Below are positions 20,301 through 26,126 of a stretch of 32,246 nt of DNA, one piece after another. Each line of letters starts with the position of its first letter. Positions within the stretch are counted from its first letter, which is position 1. Under the pieces are notes generated by a model that saw only the letters and a list, made by a program, of their open reading frames with translations, was not told the origin of the DNA and did no database searches. The position numbers and the translations under genes are program-made. Source of the DNA: Candidatus Mesenet longicola (GTDB taxonomy: Bacteria > Pseudomonadota > Alphaproteobacteria > Rickettsiales > Anaplasmataceae); assembly GCA_016860565.1 (NCBI GenBank), contig BNGT01000007.1, forward strand, positions 1 to 32,246, read 5' to 3'.

Positions 20301-23300
20301 TCATATGTATAAAATAATCTTCATTTCTTTCTCGAACTCGAATTTGCAAATTGCTACGTATTTCATCAGGAATATTACGCAATCTATTTCCTTGTAACAC
20401 AGCATTAATATCTCTAGCATTTTCCAACGCCCATAGGCCGCAATTATAACCATCTCTTTGCTGGGTAAAAGAAACATCATTAACGGTAACTTGAGCCTGT
20501 TGTAAAACTTGACGAATATTATCTGGAATATTATTGCCCAACGAGTCTACATAATACCCATTATACTGCCCATTTTGATGAGAGATTACTAATGTAACCC
20601 AATGATTATTATCTAAATTAACAATCAAAGTTAATGGCCTTCTTTCACCTCTTGTTGTGACGCTATCTTGAAACTGTTGTAATTGATTAACTATGTGTTC
20701 TGGTGATCCAACTATTTCAAATAATGTGTTAGCTTCATCAGTTCCATAGCCGTATTTTATTCTTGCAACGTCAGCTATATCATGTTGATGAAGCCAATAA
20801 TGATAACTTTTTTCTGCTGTTGCAAATTCTAATGTACGTAAATTATCCTCTCGTATACCCATATTTTTGAATATCTGAGTTACTTCTTGTATTTCTTGCA
20901 AATGTTTTCTCTTAGCTATATCAATAGAACTATGAACTACCATAGCAGGAACAAATTCATCACTCGCTAATATTAAAGAATTTTTATCTTTAGCTTTTAC
21001 ATTAACAACTACACCCATGAAAAGCATTTTATCACTATCTGTTATTGTTTTCAGTGCTGCCCCTTTAGCATATCTAATATTTTGTTCTTTTGTTAATTTA
21101 TCAACTTCTTGTTTTAGCTGATCTTGATTTAAGTTTTTATCTATAAGCTTAAATTCCAGCGCGATAGGAGTATATTCCTTAGTACCATGAGGTGAAGGAC
21201 CAATGCCTTGAATCACCATATCGACACGACCACCTGCTCCTACTTGAAATTCAGGGATAATTACAATTTTTGCAGAAGCATCTTGTTCTGCAGAAGTCTC
21301 CTGCAGCTTTAAATCACTATAACTACTAAATAAGCCATTAAGAACAGCTTGCAATCTAGCTTCATTAGTAATTAGATCTTTAATAGGATAAATCGCATCT
21401 GCTACTTTAGTAAGTAACTCTTTGTACGCTTGTAATGAAGCCTTACTATTAGAAGAGTCAGCATGCTGAGAAGCAATTGCATGACTAAATTCTGCCTTCA
21501 GCTCATCAGAGTTAGGTATCTTAAGAAAATTACCTGTAAATTTCTGATCAGTATTACCTGGTTTATATTTACTTATTCGTTCTATTTCAAAAAGTTCTTC
21601 AAAAGACAACCCTGTTTCATATTTTTTTAAACTCATTTTAGTTTCTATGACATTCCCTATTTCTCCTACTTCAGGTATATCTAGCACTGGAATTTTCTTA
21701 TCAGCATAGAATTCTTTTGTATTGGACTCTCGTATATGAAAAATAAATGCTGTTTTTTCTTGTCCTTCATTACCTTGAATAAATATTAATGTCATAACAG
21801 GGCTTTTGGACAAAGTATATTCAGTTCCTTGAGGCCAATTCAGTGGATACTCATCATATGAATATATATACTTTTTAATATTATTTTTGTCTTGACCAAT
21901 CTCGTTAATTAAGATTGACTCACCTAATATATATCGACTAAAATAATAATGATCTTTTGTCTCTTTATTTGCTGGAAAAGTATGGTATTCACTTGATAAA
22001 GCACTCTTAATTTGTTCTTCTAGTTGAGCTCCATTCTGTTGAGTTCCATCCCAATCATGAATATCAGTCAATATTCTCTCCATCAAAGGAGATGGTGGTT
22101 GTTTAATAGGTTCTTCTTTAATTTCAAATGGTTTTTTGAAATCTAAATTTAACCCAACAGCAATGACATCACCTGTATTAGTTAAAACCCTCATCTTATT
22201 TGGTCTAAAACCTTTAACATAGTCTTTAGCTTGCTTTAGTGCATCGCTTGGAGTAACTTGTCCTTTAGTTCCAGCCTTAAGTTCAATAAGAATTGGAACT
22301 GAATCAATAGCACGATTAGAACCACGAACAAGCAAAACAATATCAGCATAACCTCCACCAGCAAATTGCTCCAGGTAAATCTTAGTATTATCACGATATC
22401 GAAAATTATCAAATACTCCTACCACAAAACCATGTTGATCAGCTTCACGAGCTTTATTGCCGTAAACATTATCTTGTAAATTTAAATTAGTATGAACTTC
22501 TTTAATATAAGTTAGTATTTCTTTCAGATTATCCTGGACTTGATCTATATGTACATCTGGGTTAGCAAGCTTTCCTATATAATCCTCTAGATAGATAGGA
22601 TTACCTTCAGAATTTTTCTTATTTAGCTTTTTTGTTACTTCTTGAAATGGAAACTCTGCTGTAGGAGTGATAGGTTCATTTTTGATTTTTTTGTTCCTTT
22701 CTACTTCAATATTTATTTTTTCACCTTCTTCATCACTTTTTAAGGTATATCCCTTTGCTGATGTAATTCTTGATAACTCTTTTCTAACACTATCACTAAG
22801 ATCTTTACCTGATCGACCCAGAAACTGCTTAACTTCATCAAAAAATTTATTTTTAAATGCATCATTACCTTTTAATTCATCACGACCAATTTGTATTGTT
22901 TGAATTCTTCCGTGTACATCTTTAGCCTTGCACTCTAATACGTTATTCTTCAAATATAAATATAATTCCTTTGACTTAACATCTTTGTCCGATTTTGGTC
23001 TACTTTTTACTAACTTATACTTATCTTTTAGGATTTTTATCAAATCAATTTGAAGCTTACGTTCGTCTAATGGAGTATAATCTCTACCCATTACATCCTT
23101 CCATTCACCTGTAGTAAATTCAAAATTTCTAGTGTATGTCAGAGGAGAGTTAAAATGTTGAGCTTCTATATCTTCAGTAAAAATAAAAACATGTACTTTC
23201 GATTCTGTTTCCGCTACAATCTTTAAAGTCCTTGCTCCTTCAAAACGAAAATGTAATTCCTTTATGCCTAACTTATTATTAAGCTTAGTATCTAACACAC

Positions 23301-23526
23301 TAGAAAACCAAGCTAAAAACCTATGAGGGAAAAAACCAGCTTTTTCACTAGAATGCAAATAAGATTGTATCTGATCAACCAAAGATTGAAACCTTACTTT
23401 GAAAGATTTATCTAGTAGATCTACTGGATCAGAACCAGCAGAGGTCATTTCCTGAAAAAGTAACTTTATTAACTCAAAATCTTTAAAATCCTGCGGTTTT
23501 TCTTGTTTCTGACTATTATTAACCAT
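8329..23526 (-). CDS. cifB: Giant CifB-type (Cnd/type V) toxin: two nucleases, Ulp1 protease, pore region, ankyrin arrays, latrotoxin-like C-terminus
   Basis: One uninterrupted frame of about 5065 aa, numbered here from the ATG at 23526; the frame could also start at a TTG at 23553, which lacks a clear ribosome-binding site. Order of parts: nuclease 1 (PD-(D/E)XK, Asp395, Glu415-x-Lys417, Q432xxxY436); nuclease 2 (Asp769, Glu791-x-Lys793, Q815xxxY819); Ulp1-like cysteine protease (His975, Asp994, Gln1023, Cys1029); polybasic RRKR 1116-1119; hydrophobic TcdA/TcdB-like pore region about 1225-1410; beta-rich RTX-like stretch about 1540-2240; ankyrin block 1 about 2349-2506; three DRRRVFTW-type repeats about 2699-2843; RSRKRR 2847-2852; unrecognised domain about 2853-3230; about 45 ankyrin-type units to 4640; latrotoxin C-terminal-like end with PSSWINGLFGWMK. 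In known Cif pairs CidB is a deubiquitylase (wPip catalytic Cys about 1025) and CinB a nuclease. The gene follows cifA by about 0.1 kb. Toxicity and processing are inferred. Confidence 0.92.
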   Translation of the reverse strand: MVNNSQKQEKPQDFKDFELIKLLFQEMTSAGSDPVDLLDKSFKVRFQSLVDQIQSYLHSSEKAGFFPHRFLAWFSSVLDTKLNNKLGIKELHFRFEGARTLKIVAETESKVHVFIFTEDIEAQHFNSPLTYTRNFEFTTGEWKDVMGRDYTPLDERKLQIDLIKILKDKYKLVKSRPKSDKDVKSKELYLYLKNNVLECKAKDVHGRIQTIQIGRDELKGNDAFKNKFFDEVKQFLGRSGKDLSDSVRKELSRITSAKGYTLKSDEEGEKINIEVERNKKIKNEPITPTAEFPFQEVTKKLNKKNSEGNPIYLEDYIGKLANPDVHIDQVQDNLKEILTYIKEVHTNLNLQDNVYGNKAREADQHGFVVGVFDNFRYRDNTKIYLEQFAGGGYADIVLLVRGSNRAIDSVPILIELKAGTKGQVTPSDALKQAKDYVKGFRPNKMRVLTNTGDVIAVGLNLDFKKPFEIKEEPIKQPPSPLMERILTDIHDWDGTQQNGAQLEEQIKSALSSEYHTFPANKETKDHYYFSRYILGESILINEIGQDKNNIKKYIYSYDEYPLNWPQGTEYTLSKSPVMTLIFIQGNEGQEKTAFIFHIRESNTKEFYADKKIPVLDIPEVGEIGNVIETKMSLKKYETGLSFEELFEIERISKYKPGNTDQKFTGNFLKIPNSDELKAEFSHAIASQHADSSNSKASLQAYKELLTKVADAIYPIKDLITNEARLQAVLNGLFSSYSDLKLQETSAEQDASAKIVIIPEFQVGAGGRVDMVIQGIGPSPHGTKEYTPIALEFKLIDKNLNQDQLKQEVDKLTKEQNIRYAKGAALKTITDSDKMLFMGVVVNVKAKDKNSLILASDEFVPAMVVHSSIDIAKRKHLQEIQEVTQIFKNMGIREDNLRTLEFATAEKSYHYWLHQHDIADVARIKYGYGTDEANTLFEIVGSPEHIVNQLQQFQDSVTTRGERRPLTLIVNLDNNHWVTLVISHQNGQYNGYYVDSLGNNIPDNIRQVLQQAQVTVNDVSFTQQRDGYNCGLWALENARDINAVLQGNRLRNIPDEIRSNLQIRVRERNEDYFIHMREDVSNALSVDPQRIANLEAVLAETQQPRFDLNNCVKQGNRRKRSTNSCSFSKDDVEKLSRGKVDENNVDKIIIDSDKFLTYVKSNQNEKKNAQLIEFIGDKSIEGDRKYSLDKVIEDRGYERYVQNERVKDLYSDVSQQTGSSTKNSKLKGRLMNAAGGIQLIRGIHGAIVSCKDGTATDCGLNLGGIAWSFASQPIENVMVKITPKVVASAEKVAGKIVSGTLGKQTKFAIRIAGVKFGSTIAKGIAGAISGVFDIVDIGMSASNLVDCKKRENSNNPCGEKEIRDNIASISFSTVSFVSGIALTALGMPVVGIAVGVGLMVGYGIYSGVSNIVEYEKKYDTTHDENWRIFWHTFAFQPMPQDVQHLAARKEIVNNLAEGVLQALDNSPNVVVAYGVGLGKVSGNTLRSDYATIMMNRKNANTRNLSRVIPSYTEGASRICLPQITNQDYEKGIKSSVPSAQYYCENAIVISQDKKVNMMQKNRTIVYDLSNVDRGVIAGSNEWNNNFLIGSGTVEVTGGSNRVANRFIVNDVDFSGKIIGGNNSVNILDLSQLKDTVVGVNFNYRFKPNASGSLKARVNGHWLIDDQIDNSGIFNYYYVGRKNKVDEVLCMGYFEHLTGIDDRDVIIDSSGGSNNNEKDVVENCKKVIISPYTTVKGEKSNYTFYVKTADYKGRGLYSEIDVDGTGTVVFPEIDLLGDCDQIVYSKNSNTLSLKINLGQNNKFTFNIKNYVEQSSNKPHFALIDKNGSNIVPKIEKSDSPTIEIKSFELHSEHSLDNFKDVENHYKKILKNNKDYKVFSVIRDKVQNQDNGVVPHTVFGSLEDDIINFDQGTMFARGGEGSDVYIIGNGVDGREVKIDNNSNDKKLDTLFMSTVEEDFSIQQCDLYLKHNNSNIQVKNYLQNPNYRHLIIMNKKGETFIPNIQSMSCSSLEKGKLVPFLQATQTQNMFLLSKDFKDDHVVIDSRLEDIEKYKDKDDLLLIRESEIPFMIRIEGFYTERSKWENISYSLWNNDHLSPSSGLLKNVDDVTEYKDKLRGNYERIVKEYVIDFTQSVSIAHNQNDTLTLVGQDEERVGVVILKNITPDRIKISSNDTDLVFFDKVSNHTINIKSWNSNESYRISTLEFDLGLEPITIRRLDRFSLSETGKIQSLIEKVSENYKNKSKYAFKVENDFKCLVSIDNFMRENKNPIYQCLGFSSLQDHVGFTENSCSLEQIEELKDKMPSSSQILTLLEKSEIDLLLNGYGSNVIDQCNKLMITLGLGVLKPLVSTAVHEGKWDEVKILLDKTAKKSNADAEHKNQCSQNWTPLHYAVYNGNVELSESLFKKFLEEKGNINALDSASCDNDNLALLHYAVHYGNLDMVGFLIDKGANVEIRSKKGKTSLHLAVEEAKQNIIKLLLDRGANIEAKNNDGRIPLYLAAYNNDSGIIELLCNRIKAKSNDAFKMIKQIKILKQEVVNQANIPSEAKRLVESCISDLRDSIKNAAKKVLKDGILNNSNASNIKLTNEVYNFDKKLFGEAIKEAVSDTYASVGIEGILRFIRSHYYIGQFISGYIAVFNKIPKNNSAIVALAYSIKEVTEMNNYSKVSSEEKDDLERLKNKLPKSVKNLVFLSKVCFKDIRINEYLCATEYTYDSDRRRVSTYPSKGGDECRWLIERSGNNVHIKNDYYGEYLYSASNDYNYDLDRRRVFTWIPKNKVYSGWKIEPSNDKVYIKDNSGEFLYSSDLYDGHNYGIIDYGAPDLSTMARGVFTWIPKGKFYIYDGWRVEDCSRSRKRRDITSLDMSIGTGDNKSNVSLNRQLPDIEMTNNATRPIYLKLKDDTNQHIIVEDAENSLQVVDYKSILTEENGQQIVNRVSAIAEDVERHTFLNQSKNKLDFDSYLNNKGKVNTDLYLDFMKKDICSELNTSERRNIILGRNDVCIITSGHEILDIENFPIQEVVINDDIDGKKSLRSTLDLRQLMQQVDRDLSIKSIPMVIEDESDLLIKLSISAIGLQQDVITVRLKDALINKWYKKLQIIFDNAQVEIDNSLDLKSSLFISDKKIIVVTSQDIEENNKLIISKKAGHYTYLHDKYDLIVTNAFNADIETSELCIIYFRDFYKEPKMKTLSIKFIDKEILLSNEIDKIYNSDSIDSLRYVKPSIDLQESSAPLEIPSNGDINAQGEFNRTALHLASEAGDWDKVKLLLDRGANIEIQDKFGYTPIFLATKSGKWSIVKLLLDKDANIDAQDKEGHTPLHFAAQEDNLDMIQFLLDRGANIEVQDERAWTPILYAAQSGKWGVVKLLIGNGAKFNNEITYQGTPLHFAAQGGNLDIAQFLLDEGAVIESQDKDDKKPLHLAVEAGRLNVVKLLLNRGANVNVTDMNDKTPLDLATKGDMIELLKKAQLDQGLSINAQDGNLNRVKDLIAQGANLETKDNNDNTPLHNACSNGHLKVVEYLIEKGASLKAKNKDGKIPLDLAAQKGHTDIVQTIKQVQSDLNEKLLSAVKDGDLNKVEDLVSQGTSLEVKDSNGNTLLHYASQNDHLRVVEYLIEKGASLKAKNKDGEIPLDLAVKKNYINIRKFLEKTQLDLDKELLTAVQDGDLNKVEGLANRGASLDTKDNNDWTLLHFAALSNKFDIVKFLFDKNANIEAKDVYGDTPLHVAAQYSNNLEIVEFLLDKNANSINYVNNNGSTPLHVAVQGDKPSTVKFLLNRGANIAVKDKNHKTPLNLADTKDYTDIVQIIKQVQSDLDEKLLIAVQGGDLNKIRSLVSQNANVSTTDMYSWTSLHWAAFKDHLEIAKFLIEKGADINATDKGPYGKKPIHVAAENNNKDIIEFFLSEKAGINDTDKRGYTPLHYAAFRGRLEVVKFLIEEHANSTFKYNNGSTLSCNTSSSNYLHTTKCLIGEKNILEIRDNSGRLPLHCAASNGKLDIVKYFIDEEKIDANITDNSGWTPLHWASGNGHLDVVKYLIEKGANFEIKDKDKKTPLDVAADQKNDDVVKYLGQAQLNKELLNAVQGGDLNKVKNLISKGASVNARDKDGKAPLHYASQFNLVDMVQFLISKYANINSKDNNGRTPLDVAVDKKHNDIIEYLKQVQLDLDSKLLIAAQGDDLDKIKDLVSQGASLDAKGSDGRTPIFCAAQKSKWDVVKFLIDQGAKFNEMTDQGTLLHFIVQRGNLNMVQFLLNKGANVNAQDKNGWTPVFWAIQNNNLNMVKLLLDNGADIKAKDNEGWTPLRWASWNGHLDVEEYLVGKGTDISVKDKDGKTQLGLNEQLLTAVRGGNLNKVKDLVRQGASLDAQDSNNGWTPILYAAQGSKWDVVKFLIAQGAKFNNEITYQGTPLHSAIQEGNLDMVQFLLNQGASVESENDSNSKPLHLAVKAGKLDVIGLLLDRNANVDTTDMYSQTPLHLAVEVDRLDVVKLLLNRGASVDVIDIYGQTPLSLATKRNSTDVARYLEQARLNKGLLIAAGKGDLDKVKNSIRQGANVNTQDKKGWSPIFWAIQKNNLNIVKLLVNYGADIKIKDNEGWTPLHWAVQLDLSDVVKYLIEKGADVSALTVDDRTPLDLALQGNCANIVEILQQAKLDLEKGKPTQRKLLSIDSRNYPEIAASSGVRPSSWINGLFGWMKAKGNLLTSSIVSPVSRWFIDDQDINVTLKQAHKRQMPIKFNPKIAESSAFEKIKSMIFGRDEVSQNMVGFYDEVLGELNKENLKRVEDLCKEIKANFEPYKDSDIYTCRTNVAKLIKDKCDVDNNYLNNLCTNKLLESMKKQINNVKRYNMQKQSEYMRSLCNQDGNIILLTYLLGWYNKIKSKDKEDIYHEIRELAYKVLKKTEICKMISQAMSQGNMSMHISISEDDIYTSALGEAVVYTYLTKNQIYDILLSSLENLSEIKLNEGKRQESNIIKEFANKYGSSEIVSISEDDPLYLIVQKIIDYYDLGKESRYKESYTTPKAQNTSRNSYSTDYANLSSVLYNSSIRPSELINDDLNLSLNIPATELNDVSVIKNITQVMHL
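9600..13830 (-). repeat. Large ankyrin array (about 45 units) inside the giant toxin
   Basis: Residues of about 3233-4640 of the giant protein form roughly 45 ankyrin-type units of about 33 aa. At least eight times the run restarts with a distinct opening unit of the form LL.AVQGGDLNKV..LV.QGASL.. and then continues with two to five canonical TPLH units. Several modules end in a shortened unit such as TPLDLA...DIV...KQVQSDLD. The pattern points to growth by duplication of whole multi-repeat modules. DNA copies have diverged, so the duplications are not all recent. Confidence 0.9.
14997..15430 (-). repeat. Three tandem DRRRVFTW-type repeats in the giant toxin
   Basis: Residues of about 2699-2843 hold three related units of about 45-55 aa with the pattern EYLY....Y..D.RRRVFTW.PK....GW.IE.....V.IK. 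The first reads DRRRVSTYPSKG, the second DRRRVFTWIPKN and the third ARGVFTWIPKGK. I recall similar repeats in secreted arthropod proteins of unknown function. Three units would suit a beta-trefoil, a carbohydrate-binding fold, but the fold is a guess. The polybasic RSRKRR follows at once. Confidence 0.75.
16010..16480 (-). repeat. First ankyrin block of the giant toxin
   Basis: About four to five ankyrin units, residues of about 2349-2506, with clear cores WTPLHYAVYNGNVELSESLF, LLHYAVHYGNLDMVGFLIDKGANVE and TSLHLAVEEAKQNIIKLLLDRGANIE. It lies between the beta-rich RTX-like part and the helical segment that precedes the DRRRVFTW repeats, far from the main array. Confidence 0.88.
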
Positions 23527-23652
23527 AACTGCCCCATGGTAATATTTTTTCAACTTTTTACAATTTGCATTCTTGCCTAGACCATATACCTATTTTTATT
23601 TAGTAACATAAACTTAAGTAACTGAATAATTTTATTTCCTAAAATAGAAGCA

Positions 23653-24888
23653 CTAAACTTTACTTCTAACATCAGTAACTTCCTGCTGCACAGTTTCTAC
23701 ATTTAATAATGAACCTAGTGACTGATTTACCATTGAATCACCTACACTATTATCTAACTGCTTATCTCTCACTCTAGTGAATACCTTATATTCTGACTCA
23801 TTAAGTTCCATAATAGATTGCATTTGCTCCTGACTGAGAGAATTGATAATTTCCGATAATACTTTAACGGCCTTGTTCTCTCTAATTAGACGAACAATTG
23901 AATCTCTGGATGACAATCTTACGCTTAAATCATGTAAATAGTGTTGTCTATGAGTTTCAAAGCCAGGACAATTCCACATAGAGGCAAGCATATCGCTGCC
24001 AAATTCAATAAAATTATCATCTGGTACAGAAACAATTGAATTTAATGCTGAAAACATTGACGTAGCATATTCCTCATAAGACAAATCTTCTGGCTTTAAA
24101 TGTTTGAATAGTTTTTTGGCACTCTCAAAGGAATAATTTCTTCTTAATATACTTAAAGTATAATAACATTTATTTTGTCTAAAATCTCTTTTTAATAATT
24201 CATAATATTTATCTTCACGAAGGTACCGTAGGCAAAAATCAACCATACCAACATTGTCAGTAGAAAAATGTCCCTTATTATATGCTGCTTCCATTAATAA
24301 ATCTTCTTTCCTTCTTAGGGGTATAGAATCAATTAATTGTAACTTATTCCAAAAAAACTCTAAGGCTTCCACATGCTTTTCTATCATTGCGCATCTAAAA
24401 GCGTAAACGTATGGATGCTCATTATTTAACTTTAACTGATGTTCCTGATTATTTATAGCGTGTGACCAGTAAATCATTAAAGCTCCTTTATTACATCCTT
24501 TAACTAAACTCTCTACTGGCTTGTTACCTAATGTTGATTTAAACTCCTCAAAAATAGCTTTAATCTCTTCCTCGAAACAGCACCAGCAAGCAATCCTGTA
24601 GCGATCAAAGAGATTAAGGAGATTTTTTTGCCCATCTTCAGCTTTTAAGATTAACAGCCTTTTCCCAATAGTATATCTATTGAGCGTAACTTGATTCGAA
24701 GCATTCTCTACTTCCCAACAAATTTTATTGCTGAAAACATTTTGAAAAAACAGAGCTTTTCTTTCTCCCCAACTTTCCATTAGTGGCCAGTATACACTAT
24801 ACCACTTTTTAATTTCCAACCTTTTAGATTCCTTATGAGGATCATCTTCTTTTACAGAAGCTAATAATACCTTTTCCGCATTATCCAT
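23653..24888 (-). CDS. cifA: CifA-family protein (cognate partner of the giant CifB-type toxin)
   Basis: A 411-aa soluble helical protein. It shares with remembered CidA/CifA sequences a helix around FFQNVFSNKICW (residues 48-59; compare the family's FLHNVFxxxxCW), a segment DRYRIACWCCFEEEIKAIFEEF (about 95-116) and a C-terminal MWNCPGFETHRQH. Together with its place immediately upstream of a CifB-type gene on the same strand this makes the assignment firm. CifA proteins bind their cognate CifB and act in rescue, and also contribute to induction, of cytoplasmic incompatibility. GGAGG (24894-24898) lies five bases before the ATG. It is shorter than type I CidA (about 490 aa), mostly at the C-terminus. 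The 99-126 bp gap to cifB shows no convincing terminator. Confidence 0.9.
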   Translation of the reverse strand: MDNAEKVLLASVKEDDPHKESKRLEIKKWYSVYWPLMESWGERKALFFQNVFSNKICWEVENASNQVTLNRYTIGKRLLILKAEDGQKNLLNLFDRYRIACWCCFEEEIKAIFEEFKSTLGNKPVESLVKGCNKGALMIYWSHAINNQEHQLKLNNEHPYVYAFRCAMIEKHVEALEFFWNKLQLIDSIPLRRKEDLLMEAAYNKGHFSTDNVGMVDFCLRYLREDKYYELLKRDFRQNKCYYTLSILRRNYSFESAKKLFKHLKPEDLSYEEYATSMFSALNSIVSVPDDNFIEFGSDMLASMWNCPGFETHRQHYLHDLSVRLSSRDSIVRLIRENKAVKVLSEIINSLSQEQMQSIMELNESEYKVFTRVRDKQLDNSVGDSMVNQSLGSLLNVETVQQEVTDVRSKV

Positions 24889-24919
24889 AATTTCCTCCAG
24901 CTATTATTATATTTCTAGC

Positions 24920-24947
24920 ATACTACTCTATCTTCAAACCTTGTCAA
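24920..24947 (-). promoter_or_regulatory. Sigma-70 promoter of the cifA-cifB operon
   Basis: Read on the minus strand, a perfect -35 box TTGACA (24942-24947) is followed after a 16-base spacer by TAGTAT (24920-24925, four of six matches to TATAAT). Transcription would begin near 24913, leaving a leader of about 25 bases that holds the GGAGG ribosome-binding site. It is the best-looking promoter in the window. Confidence 0.6.
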
Positions 24948-24949
24948 TT

Positions 24950-25717
24950 CCTAATTTAAAAAATTTTTTTAGACTTGAGCAGCTTTTAATTAAAGCCTCT
25001 CAATAAGCTTAATATAAAGAATTTTATTTATTTTTGAATTCTGTTTTTATTATAAATTTAACTTAATTCTCCTCTGTTATTCTTGAACAAATTATTACTA
25101 ATTTAGTATTCTTTCTTACTAAGAATTTAAATTATGTAGCCATTTTCAACAACTAAAAACAACATACATAAGAAGTGTTCATTTTTGAATCATGTAATAT
25201 AGGAAGATCATTTGAACCTCATTCCTATTACCATAAAAAAAAGCTGCTATATTTTAGCTGAAGCTAATGCTAACCCAAAATATTATATTTACCGCATTTT
25301 ACTTGTTATTATTCTCCTCTTTCTCTGAAAGGTGAGTACCTTCATTACTTTATACCACTATTAATATACCCTATTATGGTCTTTTTTACAGAATTAAAGA
25401 ATGAAACGGAGAGAAAGTTTAGAGAGGGTGGAATGGTCCACCATAGCAACCTGTACGAACTTTTCTCTGTTTAGTTTTGTATTATTCTAAAAACCACAAC
25501 AGTAGCCAATTCTACCTTGCATACATACATACCTTAGTATTCAATTATACTATAAAATAACCACATATTTTGTTTTCCATAATGTGACATTTTCAGCTCT
25601 TTTTCTCCAAAATATAGATACTTTTTTGTGGTTTTGAGAGTAAAGTAAGAGTAAATAAGTGGATTTTTGTTGGTGCTAGAGTAGTATGGTTTTACTAAAA
25701 TTAAACAGCTTTCATAG
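24950..25717. other. Non-coding stretch upstream of cifA
   Basis: No supportable gene in either direction. A short 64-codon minus-strand frame near 25534-25728 starts with TTG, has no ribosome-binding site and no recognisable composition. A small hairpin preceding a T run on the minus strand (about 25236-25260) could end transcripts arriving from the decayed gene upstream. Confidence 0.5.
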
Positions 25718-26126
25718 TTATCCACCAATACTAGGCTTCTGTCCTAATGTTACACTCTTTAATTCAGTGCTTGGCTTATCTTTCTCACTGTTTTTCTTAG
25801 CAAAATTTTCTTTCAATTCTTCTAATACTTGCTAGAAACTAGGCTGCTGTTATAGTTGATTAATCTTCTTACTCGAGTTCTGATCATTTACAGGTGATAA
25901 TAAATGAGGTTTTAACATTTTAGGTATCGGTAAAGGAGCTGAAATATTGCCAGTAGTGTTAGAGATTATAGATTTCTTGTTTTCCTATAACCTTACTAAA
26001 CAAAGATTTTTTAACAGATGTTGGAGAAGATAAAGTGGTACTGGAGGTGGTGTTTGGATTTTGTGATGGATAGTTGGTTTTTGTTCCACCATAGTTATAA
26101 TCTTTGTTAGATAGTTACAACAAATC
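25718..26126 (-). pseudogene. Decayed C-terminal part of the adjacent 370-aa protein gene
   Basis: Past the TAA of the 370-aa gene the same frame stays protein-like: after two more codons' worth of damage (TAA at 26127 and a second TAA at 26115-26117) it reads KDYNYGGTKTNYPSQN and a Ser/Thr/Pro-rich segment to about VIGKQEIYNL. A frameshift then leads to SNTTGNISAPLPIPKM, two further stops, and a charged end VLEELKENFAKKNSEKDKP closing with LGQKPSIGG. The parent gene therefore probably coded for about 500 aa and has lost its tail through two stops, a frameshift and more stops. Confidence 0.7.

Noticed and set aside
23554..23652. Terminator between cifA and cifB
   Set aside because: Only a short CTTAAG palindrome and AT-rich sequence are present; no stem with a T run on the minus strand.
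25534..25728. Minus-strand 64-codon frame
   Set aside because: TTG start, no ribosome-binding site, no recognisable features, and it overlaps the end of the decayed gene.
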